Source of the DNA: Taenia hydatigena
Taxonomy: Eukaryota > Platyhelminthes > Cestoda > Cyclophyllidea > Taeniidae
Assembly (NCBI GenBank): GCA_036345935.2
Contig: JADWOT020001577.1
Location: 1,721,795-1,785,794, forward strand
Length of the DNA stretch: 64,000 nt
Reading direction: 5' to 3'
Within the stretch, counting starts at the first letter, position 1. Each line of letters starts with the position of its first letter. Under the pieces are notes generated by a model. The model was not told the DNA's origin. It did not search any database and saw only the letters and a program-made list of their open reading frames with translations. Shown one piece after another: positions 48,495 through 61,155 of this stretch. Made by a program: the position numbers and the translations under genes.

Positions 48495-50796
48495 GGTTGT
48501 TTAAACGTGATTTTGATAATTGTATAATTTAAAATTTATTCTCACTACAAGTGCATGCTTGTGCATGGGATGGCGGAGTCCTGATAATTGCGGTTTTATG
48601 CTTGATTGCACTGTGAAAGTAAATCCAACAGGGCTGCTACAATGAATACGTAAGTGTGAACACAATAGACATGGGTAGGTCAATTAAGTACTGCCTTTAA
48701 CTGCCTGTACCAGCTAAACACTGAGGACGTTTCTTCCTGTGGCATAATTATGCCTGTGCTACGGGACTATCGCGATTGAGAGAGCTTACGAAAGGGCACA
48801 AGTTTGTTTAATCCAGCCATGGAGGAGGACATACGCATGCAATGTCAAGGCCACTAAAAGCAAAAGGCGGGACAGATGAGCTGCGATCTTAACAAAAACC
48901 TGCAGCAGCTTGTGCGCGAAATGCGGCGGTTGGTCAAGCAGGACAACAACTCAAACTAGAGGATTAGCGCCTTCGTGCATGAGAAGTGGAGGTGAAATTT
49001 AACCGGGTTCGACAAGGTCTAAATAAGTGAACAGTCATGACTGCACAAGCAAAGTGACGAAGTAGGTTGATTTTACACATGACTATAGCAGAGTCAAGAG
49101 GAGATGCAGTTGCATCAACCCTTAAGTTGTTAAGGAAAATGTTTTAGCGTGCACTGCATAGCTGCTTGCGATTAACAGCATCTCAGTCAATAAATGCAAA
49201 AGTCGAGCCATCGCATCGATGTTTAATCCCTTTGGTAATGTCCCGGTTTGTTGAGCCCAACACGACTGCATTCCTTGACAGCCTACTTGTTGAAAGGCAG
49301 ATGGGCAGGCATGAGCATGAATTGCATTTAAGCTAACCATTTGGCTGTGGAGTGATCCTATATGGCTGCGGTAGAGAGTTGAGTGGCCGCAGGCTGATAA
49401 AGTTTACATTGAGAAGATGCCAATCACGCGTCACTTTTATGCGCATGATTCTTGATCAGTTGCTTTGAGTAAAATATTGCACTACAGTGTTGGCATTAGC
49501 GCAATGTGTGAGGAGACATCCCTTCTGCCTAATGATTGTTCGATTTGCGGTTAGGGTGCAAGAGCAACGCTCGTTCAGGGCAAACTCATTCTGTTTTTGC
49601 AATAGTTGCATTTCCGTGGCTCTTGTAGCATCGTTATTGACTTGAAGACTGAGCAGACACGTTTTGAACTGCATCATTTGATCTGCCCACAACACCTACA
49701 AACAACCGTAGTTGTGAGTGTGCATACGAATGCACTAGTTGCGCACCCACACAGTGTGATATGTTAAAACAGTGGTTTCGCGCATGTGATGCAGACAATT
49801 ACTACATTTCAGTAAATACTTAACCATTTCGCCATTGAATTTGTAAGTTTAATTCCAATTTACAGGGCTTACTTACTCGGTATTATAAAGTTGAATCCGA
49901 TTGCATCATTGACAAAATATAGGCATTGTACTCATCACTACGTCACCAATCTGCCTCTCGAAAAACGGCCAAATACGTGGTCATCATCAACTTTTGCGCT
50001 GCAGCTAACAGCTCCATTAGCAGTCCTAAGGTCTGCTTTGCAGTTCCGATCTCATCCATGCGGATTCAGGTTTATCCTCTAGGTTTGTGTTCCGTAGCTA
50101 GTAATGGGGCACAGGAATAAGATGGACGACAAAAGTGAATAGTATTAGATGGTAGGTCTACGACTGCAACCGAGATCACAGCTTTCTGCACACGTCTAGT
50201 TCCTGTTGGGTCCTGCGCAGCTCATTCCCTACTCAATGCAAGCTGATTTGTTCTATAGTTAATCACTATGGTACTGAATATTACCGTCTCACAGCTTATC
50301 GTGGACGCGTCCAAAGCAAGAACTGAGCACCAAGGACACATCTTTATGCCGTACATTGATAACTTATCTATCAAAAACGGCTCACTGCACACACCATGCC
50401 GTGTTTTTCTTCCATCTGAAGTTGCACTTTGCGGAAGTAGGAGGGAGCAATAGAGAGACTGACGCAGCGCTGCCTGATCGCGTTGATCATGTATTTTAGT
50501 TGTTCTTCATGTTTCTTTACACTGCTTTTCTACATTTCTATTTAATTATTTTAATTTGAGATCACGTGTGACTGCAAGTCATTGCAACTCAGAAGGTGTA
50601 GTTATTTTCTATACCAATCCTCAAATCTATCAACGAGGCATAACGGCACTGATTCTGCCTCCAGGAGATAACCTTCGCCTTTCCTGCTAGCTAGCAGTTA
50701 TTCTTTTCAAACCGGCTTGGTGTATTGATGCCGATGGCTTCTAAATGACTATCACGTTTGGGTACAAAGCAGCAGTAGAACCACGCGTATGAGATA
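48495..50796. other. Mostly noncoding; holds a third copy of the EKW frame
   Basis: 48868-48975 carries the NLQQLVREMRRLVKQ frame related to 24045-24155 and 53200. 49456-49690 (minus, about 75 codons, starting MMQFKTCLLSLQVNN, Cys-rich end) is mildly protein-like. The remainder shows nothing recognisable. Confidence 0.3.
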
Positions 50797-50957
50797 GTAT
50801 GTAATGCATGCGCCTTTGAATCCGCGCTGAAGACGGGAGTTTGTCAAAGAACGCTAACAAGATATGCTTTATCAGCCCACGTAGAGGTAAGGATCCTAAG
50901 GAAAGAATTTGTGATTACTGTAAGTTGCTTATAACATTAACGATGTAGGGATTTCCT

Positions 50958-51715
50958 TTGTCCAATCAGTCTGGCTGCATTAGCCTAATATATTTTGGCA
51001 AAAGACGCATGCCTAAATAAGGATCTAAAGGATTTGGTTTAAAAAACAAAGGATTTACCAGTTGGAACACATGGGCATTATTTTCCTTTTCCTAGGTTTC
51101 ACTGTGCTGGTCAAATGCTTTAATTTCCCTGCCCTACATCACTTTTTCCCCTGTCAAGTCAAATGCCTTCGAGTCTTTATTAGTTTAACCGGGAACGCCA
51201 GTGGCAAAGCCAACTGGCATTTCACGGTTGCGTGTTAATTGTCTTCACCACAAATCTGCGCGCACTGTTTTACTTCCTTCTAGAAGTATGCAACAACAAG
51301 CACATTCTCCCTTGCAAAGTCACGATTACGATTACGTTGCCAAAGTCAAAGATCAGATCTCTTGCTGCGACTTACAATGTGAGTTCACATCGTCTCAAAA
51401 CTCACTCAACTGTGACTTGTTTATGCAGGAGATCGGGTTCGCTCCAAAGCGCTGCCACCTTTTGTGCCTTAACCACAGTTTAAGTATACGTCTACCATGG
51501 AGGTGTCGATGATGGGGTGACTTGGAGTGTAGTGGTGACAGCTGCCGATTATCCATGTGCCAAGTTATCCTTGACGGCACTAAGCGAAGTCTGTTGGTTC
51601 AAGGACGACGCTAGGTCTAAGTGAAGAGCAGTGCACTAGAACACAACCCAAATTCCAGCACAGGCCGTTCCAGTGCACTGCCTCCAGCCTTTCTACCACG
51701 CCCTTACAGCACCAT
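50958..51715. other. Block present in right arm, absent from left arm
   Basis: Flanking homology is continuous on both sides (50890-50950 with 7150-7210, 51720-51780 with 7085-7140). It is either an insertion in the right arm or a deletion in the left. CAGTCT occurs near both ends (about 50968 and 51728), possibly by chance. No transposase or terminal inverted repeats were seen. Confidence 0.5.
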
Positions 51716-52649
51716 TCAACACGCAGTCAGTCTACTTAGACAAGTTCCTTGCTCATGTCTACCTTAAAGTCCAATGCACTCCGACAGCGCATTAATGCTC
51801 TACTCAATAAAACAGGTTGTGGTGTTTAAAATTGCTAATCAGGAAGGCAGAGGGGCAGATGAAGTGGTGAGCGTGATGCGAAGTAGAATCATATGGTTGG
51901 CACTCTGGCGGTTATTAGGTGCAAAAGCTAGTGCTCCGCAGTGTCAACTACGGCGTAGCACTCAGGGAATGGTTTGACTTAGATTCGCTGGCAACTATTA
52001 CTGCTCTCGGCCAAGTGTAGTTACCACCTGATTTTCAAACACACCCTCCTGCTGCAAAGCTCTCGACGCCATTGAGACTGTTGAGTTACATTGCTTTGAA
52101 CCGCTATTTGCCCACAGCAGCCATTTTTTGAGTTCGACTGCAATAGCTGAGTTGGAGGAAAAAAATCATCGCAGAGGAGTTTACATTTACAATCGAATGG
52201 CGTGATCAGCTGTGCAAAATTAACAAAGTTTGGCTACTGTTGTAAGCTATATCAGGAAGAATCGAAAATGTTTGAAGGATTATGTGCATACATGAGCAAA
52301 TTAATGAAAAGAGAATGAGATGGAAATCGATCGTTATGCTTGCAAACGCAGCTGCTTCACACCTTCACAACGCTCACTCTCAAAGATTCATTAGGGTCAA
52401 CATATTAAGTCCCGGTCAGAAGAGTAAATTGAAGTCTACAAGGAATAAAAAGCCATTAGTTTAAAGCAACAGTTGCAAAGTTTGACTTCGGTGGTAGAGT
52501 ATTAGGTGGCCACACCGTAGATCTGCACTGCTCAAGGTTTTTTGACGTCCTTTCTTCTGCCGTTTCTACGCAATTATACGGTCTCAGAAATCCAGGACAT
52601 CGACAAAAAGGGTTTACGGGTGGTCATGGTGGACAATGTGTGTGTATTC

Positions 52650-53890
52650 CATCAAAGATTGCCAACCAGCAGTGCAAAGTCAACGTTATCAATCCTGCGC
52701 TCTCGACAATTGCAAAGTTAATTATTGCCACCTTCAAGCAAGCAGGAGACAAATCTGCTAGTTCTTCTTGCTATCAAATTAAAAATCTCTATTTTTTCGT
52801 GGATTTTTGATAGTGAAGTCTAATTGGTCTAATGGTGCGGTGACGAAACTCGCCTCGTCCAAGATGTCGTGCTATCTCTCCGCGCAGTCGCGCATGTCGC
52901 GCAAAACCTGAAACCAAATTACGCGAAATTGCATCCACTAACCCTGGGGTGCCGTGAGGTAAAAGCTTAAACACTCCTTCTTTACACACTAAGGATAGAG
53001 AGGTGCGGCTTATTTTATATTTGACTCCTCCAATGTCACGCACAACGCCAATCGACTTAGTCCCTTTCCTTGCATACTCCTGACGCCTTACCTACTTGGA
53101 TCCTGCTGCACTCAGCCAACAGCTTTACTTCCATTTCTCATGCATAGAGACGCTATTCTCATTGTTCGAGTTATTTGACTGCCCAGCAAAGTGCCACAGT
53201 TCGTCGACAAGCTACAGCACTTTTGTGAAAATTGCAGGTCATTGGTATCGCCTCCTCCAGTTTCACCTTCCACACTACTTCCCGAAGTGATACCTACATT
53301 AATAGTTTTCATGCGTTGCAGCAAAATTTTGTGCCTTAGTAAGCTTGTCAGTGCATCTAAATTTCCTCTTTTTGGCTAAGCCAAATAAGTTCATCCCTAT
53401 TTTTAGGTTGCGTCAGTTGTGATGCTCTCTAAAGCACAGGAGTGCAACCGCAGCCACTTACGGTTGCACTACAAAAGGAAGAAGCCTCAGAGTTGAGCTG
53501 ATGCGGATAGTTGAGGGCAGCTCTTAATAGATATGCACATTTTTATTAGGTTCACACAGATGCAGGCAATGCAAATGCTCCATTTGATTCACTCGCGCAG
53601 AGCAATCAAACAGTATAACAGGAATCGAGATTACGTAGTCCCAATTTAGACATGATATTGTGGTGACAATGGGCTTTAAATAAATTTATTGATAGTGGCC
53701 TCTAACCGGCATGGTCCCATGGAATTTATGCTCCCATTTTAATGTGCATAGATATGCTGATGTGCACAATGGCTTACTTGGATATCTACGAAACCTTGTT
53801 AATCTACTTACTTAAAGTCCTATCACCTTCCGTGGTATCCATGTTACAATTATCATCAAGCGTAATGGCAAATGCGAAGTAGTATAATTC
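52650..53890 (-). repeat. Inverted copy of the 23360-24560 module
   Basis: Nearly identical to 23620-24560 over about 0.95 kb, then drops to roughly 85 percent over the rest. It contains the third copy of the EKW frame near 53200, a CpG-rich patch and no intact gene. Confidence 0.85.
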
Positions 53891-56800
53891 CGTTCGTCTC
53901 ACAGATGCAATCAAATGCCTACCGCCGAAATGACGACTGGCGTTGACATTGATTCCTCAGCCAATCTCATTCGTTTGCGCGCTACCGTAAGTTAAACTGC
54001 TTCCGCCAATTGGCTCGCGAAATGACGCGCAAAAGTCATTGCCCTCAGTAATCGGCGCACCAACATCAGACCCTAACTTTCCTGATGATACCTGTGCCTT
54101 GTGACGACTCAAGATAAAGGAAAATGAACTCTTAAGCGGGAATGATGACTCCCACTTAAGTCAACCTTCAGCTAAAATGTGGAAATTAAAGACAAATGAC
54201 TTCCGATTTGTTTCACTGGTCTTTGAACTGATTCAAACTTCAGTTCGGCATTTCTGTTTATTAAGAACTTAACTAAGGCAAGAGAACTCAAGCAAAGGAA
54301 TAGAAGCATAATTGGCAAGTTGTCCCTCACTTCTGTGTAAAGCACTTGCTAGCAGACATTGGCAAGTTTTATGTGCAAGTCGTCAACGCTTAAAACAGAA
54401 TATTTGAGGTTGTATCGATCTTGCGTACTTTTTACTTCTTCGTCAAGCATTCGCCATCTGTAGTGTCGTTGTAAGAATTTGCGCCAAAATAGGAGCTAGG
54501 TCCCTTTGACTTAAACAGTATACGAGGGTAGACGATGGAAAGCAAAACGGGTTATGGGTAATAAAAGCTCTTGATTCTTGCAGTATATATGCTACGGTAA
54601 TCACACTAATTCAGTGACCAGATGCATGAAAATCTGGTACAAGGTGTGATGGGGAGGAGTGAGCAATGGTTATCACGCCACTGCTTCAACCGTAACATGG
54701 ACAACACACCAGGTGGGAGAAGTGATGGTGAGCAAAGCCACGTGCGAACTCGCGACTTGACCCTTATGTGCGTTGACCCCAACAAAGTGTAGGGTGGGCG
54801 CACACATCAGCGATTTGGCCAGGATAACTTTTTTCTCTACGTGCGGAATCAGGTCGAGTGTGCGTGATTATGGAATTCAAATGGTAAGAGAGAATCGCAA
54901 GTTTCGGGAGCTGCAGTGTAAAATATACTGCTTGGATGCACAAGGAAAGAAATTCGGCTAGGACGAAAGGGTCAGCATAGCTCAAAACAGTTACATCAAG
55001 GGTAAGCATAAAATTTTGCAATAGTTGTAAGCATGATGCCTAAAGACGCTAATAGATGCAAAGATCCACTTACGTATCCACAGTGCCTCATTAATCCACT
55101 TGCCATAAGTCGTGTTGTCTGTTGTATTTATTTTAATAATCGGTAGCAAACACACTGGCATTCACGAACTTATTGAAATTATTTCATCTCACAAATGCAG
55201 GCAAAGCTTTTGCTCGAAATTACACGAGTGGTGTTGACATCGACTCCTCAGCCAATCACATTAGTTAGCATCCCACTCTGGACAAACCTGTTTCTTCTAA
55301 TTGGCCTGCAATGCGACGCACAAAAGCCGTGCTTCTCTGTGTCCAGAGCATTAGCGCCAAATCTTGGTAACCAGTAGTGTCGCCGCAACCAGTTCCTTGT
55401 CAAACGAGCAGCTTTCTTGTTGGTATCTGTGCATTGGAACACATGCTTGTTCTCTTCTTGAACAGTAACACGGAACGACATTTAGTATTAATTTGCATAA
55501 ATAAACTTTGAATTAGTCCTAACTTCGTTTATGTATCTCTGTGTATTACAGCTTTAGTCTTGATGGGTAAGCCTAGGCAAAGCAATAAAAATAGCAGCAG
55601 TGATGTGTGACCACTTCGTGTCGTTGCGTTGACGACACACCAGCTGTGAGAAGTGATGGGGAACAAAACCACGCGCACAGTCATGAATTGACCCCCAATG
55701 TTCGTTGACCCCACGCATTAAAGGTTGGTCAGAACAACTTTTTTACACGTGTGGAATTTGACTGAGTGCGTAGAGGTGTCGAGTTTCACGTGCCGAATAG
55801 AATGCCTGCAGCAACATTTAAAATTTGTTCGTGAAGATCAAAGGCAGTGGGAACTGCAATGCAAAATGAACGACCTGGGTGTACAAGAAAAGGAAATAGT
55901 TTAGGACGTGAAAAAAATGACCCTTTAGAAATAGGAAAACAAGTGGGTGTTAGATGCAGCAGCTTGATTTGGTTGGAGTGTAATGGTGATGGTTGGAGGT
56001 GGATGAGACACATGCCATGGCAAAGCTCAATATGCCAGGCTTGACCACTTTTCGTTATACCTAAGCAAAACCCCTTTCATTATTGACCTGAATTTGCTTT
56101 GTAAACAACGGAAATGAATTTCTGTACTCTAACGGGCAAAGCCGAAACAGCAGCAATGCTTTTCCCCATTTTTAGCGGATATAATTGCTACGAACATTTA
56201 CTTCTTCGCAGGAATATATCTGAGCTGTATCGCTGAGTATCTATGTTTCAGGTATGTATATGCTTGATTGCATCAGAAATGGCTGCATGCGTGTGCGCTA
56301 AATAGGGCCTAACATAAGTCAGAGAATGACGAATTCCCACTTAGGACAACTTCAAAAATGGCCATAACGATGATATGGCATCATCGTGGCACCGCATTTA
56401 CCCAACCAAAGGCTAGCAATGCCAAAAGCGATTCTAAATGCATAAACACAGTTTTCATTCTTGTATAAATTTTAGAGCGAAATGAAATGAGAAAACTGCT
56501 TAAAGCGTGGTCAGGCGTATGTTTTGGAGATTTGACTGCACATGCTTCGGGTCGGTGGTTCGACTCTACAAAAGCAATACCGTTGCGGTAAAGAGCGATA
56601 TAATGCGTTTCGATAAAGGGCCCCAGAATAATGTCTTTGTAATTTTTATTTGGAGCGATATACTATAAAGCTTAGGAGAAGTGACAAGTGATGAACGACA
56701 CAAACTCAGTCACTGTCTGACCCTATTTACGGCATCTCTTATTTTTCGCTAAATAACTTACACGCGTAATATGATAGAATTTGAACTTCGCTGCTGCGTT

Positions 56801-57790
56801 ACCTGATAATAATAATCGCATCCCACTCCGTCCGAATTTGTCCTATGATATTGGAGGTGTATAGCCCTCACGAAATTTAACACTGAATCGCAAAATGTAG
56901 TAGCTGGATTAGATTGCAAAATAATTATCCAAGTTACCACTAGAGATGGCATGTTTAAGACTTTGTGTGACCTGGGAAGCTGTTAGCGTGTCCATTCACA
57001 TCTGTGGTGCCCCCCGTTTCGGCTACCGCACACCGTTGTATCACACCTGGATTTGGGTTGACTCACCCTGATTGCGGGGGAGAAGTCACAACAAGTTATG
57101 CATAGACCGAATGACGCATTTAATTATTTTTGTAAAGACACAAAGGACGATTCGGTAATCGTGTGATAGGTGGCAGCAAAACCTGTCCGTTAGGTGCAAA
57201 ATCTATTCAAATCATTTTTCTCCTTCACCGCCACCCGGTTAAAGACGTCACGCATTCTCCGAGTCAGCGGTGATTAAAGTATGCAATTTTATTTGACAAT
57301 GTATTGCAAGTTCTGCAGAGAGTCAAAATAAGTTAGCAACAATCTACTAGTGGATCAACTCATCGTGACAGGGTGAATTGGTGTTAAAGTAATTATAAGT
57401 TTGTTAATCTTATGGCATCATTACTGATTTAATGCAATCCATTTTAAAATAGAGGCTAAAGTCAACAGCAGGCCTTAAAGCCCGAACCACAAAAGTAGAA
57501 TGACATACTGATGAAGCGGCATAAACTGCGCAAATTTTGAGAAGATGGTAATGACAATACACGAATGATTCGTTGCGATTCTAAACCTCAGTGTCACCAG
57601 ACCTTACAAGCAGCTGCAGTTGCGAATCATCCCATTCAGATCTAGGCACTCCCCAGGTGATCTGACTCTAGGCTGGAAGAGCCCAGCATTGAATAGCGTC
57701 AACCATTTCATCCCATCGCATGCCTCACTCATATTTAAGCTATTGCCATCAATTATTCAAAAGTATAAACACAGGCCCTGCGAAACTTGC
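53891..57790. other. Noncoding part of the right arm
   Basis: Inverted counterpart of about 2170-6150. No gene is supported. 56758-56952 (minus) carries a truncated version of the hydrophobic-start frame at 3002. Confidence 0.55.
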
Positions 57791-57918
57791 ACACATTTAT
57801 TCACTGAGAATCGCCATAAAGTAAGCACGTTTGAAAAAGTAAGGTAAATTAATGTCATTAAAATATGAAGTCTATCAGTGCGTAGATTTTGAGAGGAGAA
57901 AACGCTTAAGATTTTCTC

Positions 57919-59173
57919 TCAAGTGGCTGACGTGTTTGTGCTGAAGTCGTATGCCGTGGTGCCAGCAGTGGTGGTGGAAACATCAGTTGGAACGGTCGCT
58001 GTAGCATGAGTGGAAGACGGACACTTCGTAAGGTGTCGGGTGAGCAAACTGCGACGGCTAAATGATGCAACACAGCGGGGGCAGCGCCAGCGCTTCACAT
58101 CCATGTGTGTCTGTAAATGCGCTCGAAGATTCGACCGATCGGCAAAGGCGCGTTGGCAGATGGAACAGACGAAGGGCTTCTCGCCTGTGTGCGTGCGCTC
58201 GTGACCCTGAAGAAGCCATTTGCGTGAGCATGCCTTATCACAAAAGCGACACTTCCATGACAGTGAGTGACTCTTCCTATGCGTATGCAGGGAGGCAGCG
58301 CTTTTGTATGCTTTTCCACACTCTTGGCACTTCCATTTAGGTCGCACTTCTTCGTCCACTCCCTCATCACTCACATCACTGGAATTTGTAGGATAGTTGA
58401 CATTGTTGTTTTTCCTGTCATTGTCATTCATCGCATCTTTGTTATTGTATTGAGGGACCCTGCTATTTGGCAAGCTGGAGGCAGCATCATTGGGTTCGAC
58501 AACAGTTGTACTTCTGAATCTGTTAATCATGCTAAGCAGAATAGCTGACAGCATGTTGAGAGACAAGGGAAGGCAGTCAGGGGTCTGCAGACCAAGTGTA
58601 CTAGGCAGTGTTGAAAGACAGCATTGAGGAAGGTGAGACGGTGCCAAAGGGTAGGAATTGGTAGGTGGACCATGAATCTGCGGAAGCGCTTTGTAATTAC
58701 TGATCAAGGAATGGGGTGATAAAGATACGGGTTGCAAGGACGGATACGTAAGGCAGTCTTCCGAAAGATTCTGTCCATTGCACCCGTATTCACGTTGAGG
58801 TAACTTGGATGCGTTAAAGCAGTCTACTGGTGGAGTGGAAGAAGTGTTGGCAGAATTCGATGTGTCGGCTGTTGAATTTGATGAGAGTATCGAGGATATG
58901 GTGAAGGAGTTGGAGTGTGTCGATCCACAATTGTGAATTTCTTTGTTCCCGTGGGTAGAGCATGATAGCTTTGGAGACGCTTGGGTGGCAGGCGACAGCT
59001 CCAGAATGCTTGCTATGGAGAAGTCTAAGAGGAATGGATAAAGTTTGATGTAAGTGTAAGCAAAACCTAATTATTTATGATGCGTGGGCTTGAGCACGTC
59101 AGCATTTGACTGACAGCAAGGCAGAACGAATGCTGACAAAGATGGAGTGGAATGGCATCTTACCGTATTTCAT
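57919..59173 (-). CDS. Snail-like C2H2 zinc-finger transcription factor, copy 4 (intact)
   Basis: Predicted nuclear repressor of 371 aa, the same length as copy 1. Exon 1 is 59173-59164 (ATG AAA TAC G), the intron is 59163-59025 (139 bp, GTAAG donor, ATTCCTCTTAG acceptor), and exon 2 is 59024-57919 with TGA. The N-terminus [14 protein letters not shown] carries the EH1-like motif, followed by a Ser/Thr/Pro/Asn-rich linker without in-frame stops. Four fingers (CQEC...HRKSH, CRFC...HERTH, CSIC...HLQTH, CPRC...HLTKC) have all ligands intact and the last is C2HC. Against copy 1 the finger region has 13 synonymous and 8 nonsynonymous codon differences. The polyA signal is at 57796-57801 (minus). 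A shorter reading from an internal codon at 58737 is possible but ignores the conserved promoter and micro-exon. Confidence 0.85.
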
Positions 59174-59215
59174 GGTCGAAGGGCGTCCGATGAGAGCAGT
59201 GGAGTATTGTTTGAC

Positions 59216-59268
59216 CTTATATACCTCATACTCGAATCTCATTGGTTTGACTCCCCACGACTCATTGG
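59216..59268 (-). promoter_or_regulatory. Core promoter of zinc-finger copy 4
   Basis: On the minus strand, TATATAAG (59223-59216) lies 50 bp before the ATG, and CCAAT boxes at 59245-59241 and 59268-59264 are 23 bp apart. Geometry is identical to copies 1 and 3. Confidence 0.7.
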
Positions 59269-59401
59269 TCAAAAGTGCGTGATTTGGATTCGTAAGCGCG
59301 AACAATTATTAGAACTGATCCATCTCGGCGGGTGATATAAGACAAATCAACTGCCGTACAAGATTAATTTTAGTCTACCGATCTTCGCTTCAAGGTTTGG
59401 G

Positions 59402-59752
59402 ATGCAACACGTGTCCCGCATCTGCATATCCATGGTTGACCACGTATTCTCAAATCTGATGCACGCCTGTGAATGTGCGTCAGTAGAAGCTTTCAAGAAT
59501 CATTGCAATGCCTGCCATCCTTTGTCAGCATATGGATTTTGTTGCCCTATACTTTTCATCGCTGATAAAACTAGTGCATTGTTAGAGCCGCCATCAGCGG
59601 TCGACTTGACAGATGAGCTTGAAGCGAGGCTTTTAATGTTAAAGGAGTCTTTTAAAATACAATTGCTTAAAAACCCCAATGCAGCACTGTTGAACTGTTC
59701 CCTGCTGTCTGTTCATTTTAACCACCTTAATTCAAGGCAGTGGATACGGTAG
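59402..59752 (+). other. Open frame upstream of zinc-finger copy 4, probably noncoding
   Basis: Counterpart of 225-602 in the other arm. The last 60 codons are in the same frame but differ neutrally, and an insertion of about 24 nt plus a frame change separates the upstream parts. Confidence 0.35.
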
Positions 59753-60059
59753 TGAAGCTACCCATCATGCGATTCTTTGTCAATACAGAGTTTAGATTGA
59801 GAAGGCCCTTGTAGCCGGCCACATATTTGCTCAGTTGACCCCACTCCACCTTTCTCAGCTCTTTCTGGTGACAAATAATCAGCACATAAGAAGCCACTGC
59901 AAAATCGCACAGGAGTGAAGGCACTTCTTTGCGAACAATGAGCAAAACTGCTGATCACTATCCAGTGCTTAGAAGCTCGGTGGCTCGCAACCAGTGGAAT
60001 CATCCCTTATCCAAATAGCTCTATGCTGACGCTTCCGCAAATCTGTTGAACCTTAAAAT

Positions 60060-60425
60060 TTGTATACGTAAAGCAGCATTCACCTTTATAAACTCACCCA
60101 TCATAAGGTTTTTTTAGTATTGGCAAGATGTCGTAGGCTGATCCACAAAAACTGAAAGCAAGGTGTCGCCTAACTCTCAAGGTGTAGGGTGATGAATATA
60201 TTGAGCCATTTACTACTTGTAGATAGTGTGGAGCTCTTGGTTGCATGCCATTTTATTATTGTCTTCGGTTAGGCTAATTGTCTCCATCCTTAACTCATCC
60301 CATTGCTTTTGACTGCACTCGACTTCGTGACCTCTTTTACCATCCGTATGCGATATGGCACACTTAACACGTCAGAGGGTGATTTCTATCCATTCAGCAT
60401 GTACAAGTGATGGAATCAGAAAGGG
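60060..60425. other. Junction beyond the right arm
   Basis: Sequence outside the palindrome; no gene or shared repeat is recognised. Confidence 0.4.
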
Positions 60426-60429
60426 AGAG

Positions 60430-60846
60430 ATTTCTTATATTGGCAAGTCAACATGATGGCTCGCAGCCTCAGCGCCTGTGAAGTAATGCGATAACTGGAC
60501 TTGAGTGGCGATATGTAGCAATGCGTTTTTGTGAGTAAAGAGCAACCATTCTTTAAACCGTCCCCAAGATTACAAATAATTTCACTTAGTAAAAAGCTAT
60601 AAGATTGGATGTGCAGCATCCATTTTACAGGTTAACTTTACTTTGTTGTTTTGCTGGCCCTCCTTTGATGACAAGTTCTTTCCGACTACACCGCATTCAT
60701 AATTTGGTCCACAATCTGTAGTCCACTGCTTGTGTGCCAGTCCTGTCCATCTGCGGAAAGGTCTGGTCGTGATGATGCTCTCATCATCTTTAGACCATTC
60801 CCAAAACACACATTTCAAAGGGGCTAACGACCCTAACAATGGTCCT
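60430..60846 (-). other. Cys/Trp-rich open frame, member of a three-copy family
   Basis: The minus-strand frame 60839-60597 (about 80 codons) includes CVFWEWSKDDE, PFRRWTGLAHKQWTTDCG and YECGVVGKNL. Decayed relatives are at 9510 (plus) and 41660 (plus), and homology continues downstream to 60430. It may be an exon: an acceptor (AGATGCAG) precedes it, but its phase does not fit the donor at 61014. The fold is not recognised; the Cys content suggests a secreted or zinc-binding domain. Confidence 0.35.
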
Positions 60847-61014
60847 GCATCTTCACTATTTTTTATTCAGTTTGTAACACGTTTTTGATCTCCTGGACTT
60901 TCGTCCAGTGGATAATCCTAAATATTTTGCAATTCAACCGCGTCCTCTGTAGAGCAGGTGTCGCTAAGCCAGCCAGAAGTTTGGGTAGTTATCAAAATGG
61001 CAAGTTGGCTTTAC

Positions 61015-61155
61015 CTGATTATGTTCGTAAATGCACAAGCATTCGAGCCAGTTGTCGGAGGCTTGCCTAATTTGAACCTCATCACATAAGGTGTTATCCA
61101 TGCTCTGCAGATGTAGTATGACCGTGTACGTTTCACAAACCAATTTTTTTTTATT
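61015..61155 (-). CDS. Predicted internal exon (47 codons) of an unknown gene
   Basis: Phase-0 exon bounded by CGTCAG at 61156 and a consensus donor CAG|GTAAAG at 61015/61014. The translation is NKKKLVCETYTVILHLQ, then NTLCDEV and NWLECLCIYEHNQ, Cys-containing and hydrophilic. The upstream candidate exon at 62168-62010 ends in the same phase, giving an 854-bp intron. No family is recognised. The next downstream exon is uncertain. Confidence 0.4.

Larger units (their letters stand above)
50797..60055 (-). repeat. Right arm of large inverted repeat
   Basis: Reverse-complement partner of 1-7304, carrying the intact zinc-finger gene at 57919-59173 (minus). Order and orientation are conserved along the whole arm, apart from extra blocks at 50958-51715 and 52650-53890. 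Outer homology ends near 60055, just before unique DNA; inner homology ends near 50797. Apart from the zinc-finger gene I see no gene in the arm that passes a coding test. Confidence 0.9.

Noticed and set aside
51201..51512. A 103-codon frame with a zinc-finger-like look
   Set aside because: Cys and His spacing does not fit C2H2 fingers, and an equally long frame overlaps it in another phase.
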